Assembly: GCF_900111895.1 (NCBI RefSeq)
Contig: NZ_FOKB01000006.1
Span: 62,001 to 126,000 of the forward strand
Direction: 5' to 3'
DNA: 64,000 nt
Origin: Pseudomonas simiae
GTDB taxonomy: Bacteria > Pseudomonadota > Gammaproteobacteria > Pseudomonadales > Pseudomonadaceae
Made by a program: the position numbers and the translations under genes. Positions 60,365 to 64,000 of this stretch are shown here, in pieces. Under the pieces are notes generated by a model. The model was not told the DNA's origin. It saw nothing but the letters and a program-made list of their open reading frames with translations, and did no database searches. How positions within the stretch are numbered: the first letter of the stretch is position 1; the number at the start of each line of letters is the position of its first letter.

Positions 60365-61357
60365 TTAGAATGCCGAGTCATAAGCGAACAACGCTGGCGC
60401 GCCACCGGTATGCAGGAAAATGATCGGCCCGTCTTCAAATCGCTGACGCCCGATGCCATCCAGCAAGCCGGCCATGGCCTTGCCAGTGTAGACCGGGTCC
60501 AGGAGCAGGCCTTCCTGGCTCGCCAGCAGCTTGATCGCTGCCAAGGTGCCGGCGTTCGGTTCACCGTAGCGCGGGCCGAAGTATTCGTCCCACAGAATCA
60601 CCTTGAACGCCTCGGGAATCTCCACCCCCAGCAACTCGGCGGTGCGTTCGGCCAGGCCTGCTACTTTCGGGCGCTGGGCTTCGTCGGTGCGCGAGACGGT
60701 CACACCGATCACGGGCAGGTTCGGCAGCACTTCGCTCAAGGCCAACGCCAAGCCACTGTGCGTCCCCGCGCTGCCGGAGGCCAGGACGACCGCGGCGAAC
60801 TCGATGCCGCTGTCTTCGATTTGCCCGGCCAGTTCCAGCCCGGCGCGTACATAACCCAATGCACCGAGGGCATTGGAGCCGCCGATCGGCACCAGGTATG
60901 GCTTCTTGCCGTTGTTGCGCAGGCGGTCGGCGAGGGCGTTGAGTTGGTCGTCGACGTTGTCGAGGTTCTCCACCAGTTCCACTTTGGCGTCGAACAGCTC
61001 AAGCAGCAGACGGTTGCCGTTGCCCAGGTAATTGGGGTCTTCGGTGCCGGTGGGGTTTTCCAGCAGGGCCACGCAGCCCAGGCCGAGTTTGGCGGCCAGC
61101 GCGGCGGTCTGGCGCACGTGGTTGGATTGGATAGCGCCAGCGGTTACAAGGGTGTCGGCGCCTTGGGCGATGGCATCTGCGGCGAGGTATTCAAGTTTGC
61201 GCAGCTTGTTGCCGCCCATGGCCAGCGGTGTGGTGTCGTCGCGCTTGACGTAGATGTCCCTGCCCAACCAGGCCGACAGCCGCTCCAGTTTTTCCAGGGC
61301 AGTGGCGCCGCCCAGCAGTTCCAGGCGGTTAAAACGGTCGAGCTGTTGTTTGATCAT
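60365..61357 (-). CDS. dcyD: D-cysteine desulfhydrase
   Basis: The 330-residue PLP enzyme converts D-cysteine to pyruvate, ammonia and sulfide. It has YVKRDDTTPLAMGGNKLRKLEY with PLP Lys51, GAIQSNHVRQTAA, ASGSAGTHSGLALA and a C-terminal LLDPVYTGKAMAGL. It follows the ACC-deaminase-like fold; the DcyD assignment rests on these motifs and the cystine transporter beside it. Confidence 0.93.
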   Translation of the reverse strand: MIKQQLDRFNRLELLGGATALEKLERLSAWLGRDIYVKRDDTTPLAMGGNKLRKLEYLAADAIAQGADTLVTAGAIQSNHVRQTAALAAKLGLGCVALLENPTGTEDPNYLGNGNRLLLELFDAKVELVENLDNVDDQLNALADRLRNNGKKPYLVPIGGSNALGALGYVRAGLELAGQIEDSGIEFAAVVLASGSAGTHSGLALALSEVLPNLPVIGVTVSRTDEAQRPKVAGLAERTAELLGVEIPEAFKVILWDEYFGPRYGEPNAGTLAAIKLLASQEGLLLDPVYTGKAMAGLLDGIGRQRFEDGPIIFLHTGGAPALFAYDSAF

Positions 61358-61522
61358 GGCTACGCACGGTTGATAAGTATGGGGCGACTATAGGCAGGCA
61401 CTTTTCATCGGGCAACCGTCAATCGCTTATTCCTGATGGTTCTTGATACCACACCATTGGTTCTTAAGGGCGGCCAGGGTGCATACCGTAAAGTGATGGC
61501 CATTTCCTCAGGAGTGAGTACC

Positions 61523-62449
61523 GTGAGTGAGCGTTCCAGTCATTGGCAATTACAGACCATCGTCAGCCAACTGCGCAGCGCCCGGGACCAGTGGCGAACG
61601 CGCAATGGGCGTTTGAGTGGCGAGCATGGCGGCCGCGAGTTGCCGTCCCGCGAGGCGGTCGCGCAGATTCTCGAGTCGTTGTGCGGTGCACTGTTTCCCA
61701 TGCGCCTGGGGCCGGTGGACCTGCGTGAAGAGAGTGAAGATTTCTACGTCGGCCATACCCTCGATGTGGCGTTGAATGCCTTGCTCGGCCAGGCCCGTCT
61801 GGAACTGCGCTACGCCGCACGGCAGGGCGCCAAGGATGACAGCGAAGTCGATGCGCTCGCCATTCGCCTGATCCAGGATTTCGCCCTGGCCTTGCCGTCC
61901 CTGCGGAGCTTGTTGGACACCGACGTGCTGGCTGCCTACCACGGCGACCCGGCCGCGCGCAGTGTGGATGAAGTGCTGTTGTGCTACCCCGGCGTCCTGG
62001 CGGTGATTCACCACCGCCTGGCTCACCACCTGTACCGCGCCGGCTTGCCGCTGTTGGCGCGGATCAGCGCCGAGATCGCCCATTCGGCCACGGGGATCGA
62101 TATCCATCCCGGCGCACAGATCGGCCCGAGCTTCTTTATCGACCACGGGACCGGCGTGGTGATCGGCGAGACCGCGATCATCGGCGAGCGTGTGCGCATC
62201 TACCAGGCCGTGACTTTGGGCGCCAAGCGCTTCCCGGCGGATGAGGACGGACAGCTGCAGAAAGGCCACCCACGTCACCCGATTGTCGAGGATGACGTGG
62301 TGATCTACGCCGGCGCGACGATTCTGGGGCGCATCACCATCGGCAAGGGGTCGACCATTGGCGGCAACGTGTGGCTGACCCGCAGCGTGCCGGCGGGGGC
62401 GAATATCACCCAGGCGAACCTGCAGCATGAGGATGGCGCGCAAAAGTAA
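61523..62449 (+). CDS. epsC: Serine O-acetyltransferase (EpsC type)
   Basis: The 308-residue enzyme makes O-acetylserine from serine and acetyl-CoA, the carbon skeleton of cysteine. It has a long helical N-terminus and a left-handed beta-helix with IDIHPGAQIGPSFFIDHGTGVVIGE, the catalytic Asp-His region. I chose the GTG at 61523 with AGGAG eight bases upstream; the ATG at 61496 would add nine residues. It is divergent from dcyD. Confidence 0.9.
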   Translation: MSERSSHWQLQTIVSQLRSARDQWRTRNGRLSGEHGGRELPSREAVAQILESLCGALFPMRLGPVDLREESEDFYVGHTLDVALNALLGQARLELRYAARQGAKDDSEVDALAIRLIQDFALALPSLRSLLDTDVLAAYHGDPAARSVDEVLLCYPGVLAVIHHRLAHHLYRAGLPLLARISAEIAHSATGIDIHPGAQIGPSFFIDHGTGVVIGETAIIGERVRIYQAVTLGAKRFPADEDGQLQKGHPRHPIVEDDVVIYAGATILGRITIGKGSTIGGNVWLTRSVPAGANITQANLQHEDGAQK

Positions 62450-62597
62450 CGAACCCGCACAATCCTCTGTGGGAGCGCGTATTTGTGCCAGTAATCGCTG
62501 AACGATTTGCCTCCCGCACCCGTCATACCAGTCCTTGAGCTAGTGTAGGAATTATCTACCACTCGGCCCTGCGATTAGTCCCAGACCGCCTTCCTAT

Positions 62598-62627
62598 GTT
62601 TAACTTGAATGCTCGTTCAAGTTAAAC
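62598..62627. promoter_or_regulatory. Perfect palindrome upstream of betT (BetI-like operator)
   Basis: GTTTAACTTGAA and TTCAAGTTAAAC are perfect 12-base arms around TGCTCG, 40 bases before the leader ORF and 93 before betT. TetR-type BetI sites are dyads with TTGAA and TTCAA cores, so a choline-responsive operator is likely. Confidence 0.6.
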
Positions 62628-62666
62628 CCGGTGGTTCGCTGCCCGCTCACAACAGGAGGCTTACCT

Positions 62667-62723
62667 TTGCTGAGTCCGTTATTTACAGCCACATCTCATA
62701 CCCTCGGGGTGCATCGTTCATGA
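62667..62723 (+). CDS. Possible 18-residue leader ORF before betT
   Basis: AGGAGG precedes a TTG that opens an 18-codon frame whose TGA overlaps the betT ATG (ATGA). The betT start itself has only a weak ribosome site, so coupled translation is possible. The peptide has no recognisable feature. Confidence 0.35.
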   Translation: MLSPLFTATSHTLGVHRS

Positions 62724-64000
62724 GTGCATCGTCCACCCCTACCAGCGGCCAAGTGCGCATGAATGCGCCGGTTTTCTACTTTGCCGCGACGTTTATCCTG
62801 CTGTTCGGTATCACTGTCATCGCTATCCCGCAACAGGCCGGTGCCTGGCTGCTGGCGGCGCAAAACTGGGCGGCCAATACGGTCGGCTGGTACTACATGC
62901 TGGCGATGACCCTGTATCTGGTCTTCGTGGTGGTCACCGCGCTATCGGGCTACGGCAAGATAAAACTCGGTGCCGACCACGACGAGCCCGAATTCAGTTA
63001 CCTGTCCTGGGCCGGCATGTTGTTCGCCGCAGGGATCAGCATCACGCTGTTTTTCTTCTGCGTGTCCGAGCCGCTGACACACCTGGTGCAACCGCCGCAA
63101 GGCGCACCGATGAACGCCGATGCCGCCCGCCAGGCCATGCAGATCCTGTTTCTGCACTGGGGCCTGCACGGTTGGGGGGTGTTCGCGTTTGTCGGCATGG
63201 CCCTGGCGTATTTCGCCTACCGGCATAACTTGCCGCTGGCGCTGCGTTCGGCGCTGTACCCGCTGATCGGCAAGCGCATCAACGGTCCGATCGGTTACGC
63301 GGTGGATGGCTTTGGCATCATCGCTACGGTGTTCGGGCTTGGCGCCGACATGGGCTTCGGCGTGTTGCACCTCAACTCCGGCCTCGACTACCTGTTTGGC
63401 ATCGCCCATACCCAGTGGATCCAGGTCGGTTTGATCACGCTGATGATGGGCGCCGCGATCATCGTCGCCGTGGCCGGCGTCGACAAAGGCGTGCGGGTGA
63501 TGTCCGACATCAACATGCTGCTGGCCTGTGCGCTGCTGCTGTTCGTGTTGTTCGCCGGGCCCACCCAGCATTTGCTCAACACCCTGATCCAGAACATCGG
63601 TGACTACCTGGGCGCCTTGCCGACCAAGAGTTTCGACGTGTACGCCTATGACAAGCCCAGCGACTGGCTCGGCGGTTGGACGGTGTTCTACTGGGCCTGG
63701 TGGATCGCATGGTCGCCGTTTGTGGGCCTGTTTATCGCGCGTATTTCCCGGGGGCGTACCATCCGCGAGTTCGTGTTCGGCGTGCTGCTGATCCCGCTGG
63801 GTTTCACCCTGGCGTGGATGTCGATTTTCGGCAACAGCGCCATCGACCAAGTGCTCAACCACGGGCTGGTCGCACTCGGCCAGTCGGCCATCGATGACCC
63901 GTCGATGAGTCTGTACCTGCTGCTGGAAACTTACCCGTGGAGCAAGACGGTTATCGCGGTCACGGTGTTCATCAGCTTCGTGTTCTTCGTGACCTCCGCC
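62720..64000 (+). CDS. betT: Choline transporter BetT (BCCT family), partial
   Basis: The first 427 codons are present; the gene runs off the window. It has repeated membrane segments from residue 19 and BCCT motifs GADMGFGVLHLNSG and FYWAWWIAWSPFVGLFIARISRGRTIREF (in parts). The extended N-terminal start and choline-type motif suggest a proton- or sodium-driven choline/betaine importer for osmoprotection. A BetI-like palindrome lies upstream. Confidence 0.9.
   Translation, partial: MSASSTPTSGQVRMNAPVFYFAATFILLFGITVIAIPQQAGAWLLAAQNWAANTVGWYYMLAMTLYLVFVVVTALSGYGKIKLGADHDEPEFSYLSWAGMLFAAGISITLFFFCVSEPLTHLVQPPQGAPMNADAARQAMQILFLHWGLHGWGVFAFVGMALAYFAYRHNLPLALRSALYPLIGKRINGPIGYAVDGFGIIATVFGLGADMGFGVLHLNSGLDYLFGIAHTQWIQVGLITLMMGAAIIVAVAGVDKGVRVMSDINMLLACALLLFVLFAGPTQHLLNTLIQNIGDYLGALPTKSFDVYAYDKPSDWLGGWTVFYWAWWIAWSPFVGLFIARISRGRTIREFVFGVLLIPLGFTLAWMSIFGNSAIDQVLNHGLVALGQSAIDDPSMSLYLLLETYPWSKTVIAVTVFISFVFFVTSA

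Noticed and set aside
62468..62480. REP element after epsC
   Set aside because: Only a GTGGGAGCG start is present, without a matching partner, so it is too short to call.

Overview
The window looks like a fluorescent-group Pseudomonas chromosome. The evidence is the GC-rich codon use after about 17.7 kb, the GTGGGAGC-type REP/REPIN repeats, and a gene order that, from memory, matches the P. aeruginosa PA0280-PA0286 block (desA, pipA, oscA, sbp, cysTWA).

Region 1 (about 35-17,631) is an integrated P4-like satellite or genomic island in the 3' end of a tRNA-Arg(CCG) gene. The backbone, read leftwards from the tRNA, is a tyrosine integrase (16203-17438), a helix-turn-helix protein, an AlpA-type regulator, several tiny ATGA-coupled genes, a locus shaped like the P4 RNA-immunity region, and a 962-residue TOPRIM/DUF927 primase-helicase. 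There are no capsid, tail or packaging genes. The other end carries cargo typical of anti-phage islands: a DUF4062 (TIR-like) protein with a small partner, a KTSC protein, an NdpA-like nucleoid protein coupled to a four-helix membrane protein, a small membrane-anchored protein, a stand-alone RES-domain protein, and a protein with both a restriction-endonuclease-like and a PIN-like domain. Two GTGTTAC iteron modules with identical internal spacing lie as mirror images near the two ends. Each is followed by a LexA-like CTG-N10-CAG box and then by genes reading inwards. This symmetric design and the defence cargo are the main candidates for something undescribed.

Region 2 (17.7-26.8 kb) is ordinary core chromosome: gabD-gabT with a clean terminator, a receiver-HDOD protein, a PAS-GGDEF cyclase, a delta-9 desaturase (desA) and a PAS-GGDEF-EAL protein (pipA-like).

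Region 3 (26.9-62.4 kb) is dominated by sulfur metabolism: oscA-sbp-cysTWA for sulfate uptake; an atypical SfnR-like sigma54 activator beside an orphan metQ; a polar amino-acid ABC transporter; a minus-strand operon of two SfnB-type flavoproteins, an LLM monooxygenase and metQNI; the tcyJLN cystine transporter with dcyD; and an EpsC-type serine acetyltransferase. Interspersed are a Crp/Fnr regulator, a lone receiver protein, an AraC/desaturase pair, an MFS carrier, a triABC-like efflux pump, a methyltransferase and remnants of a LysR gene and an AAA ATPase.

Region 4 (62.6-64.0 kb) is a near-perfect palindrome, probably a BetI operator, followed by a BCCT choline transporter (betT) that runs off the window.
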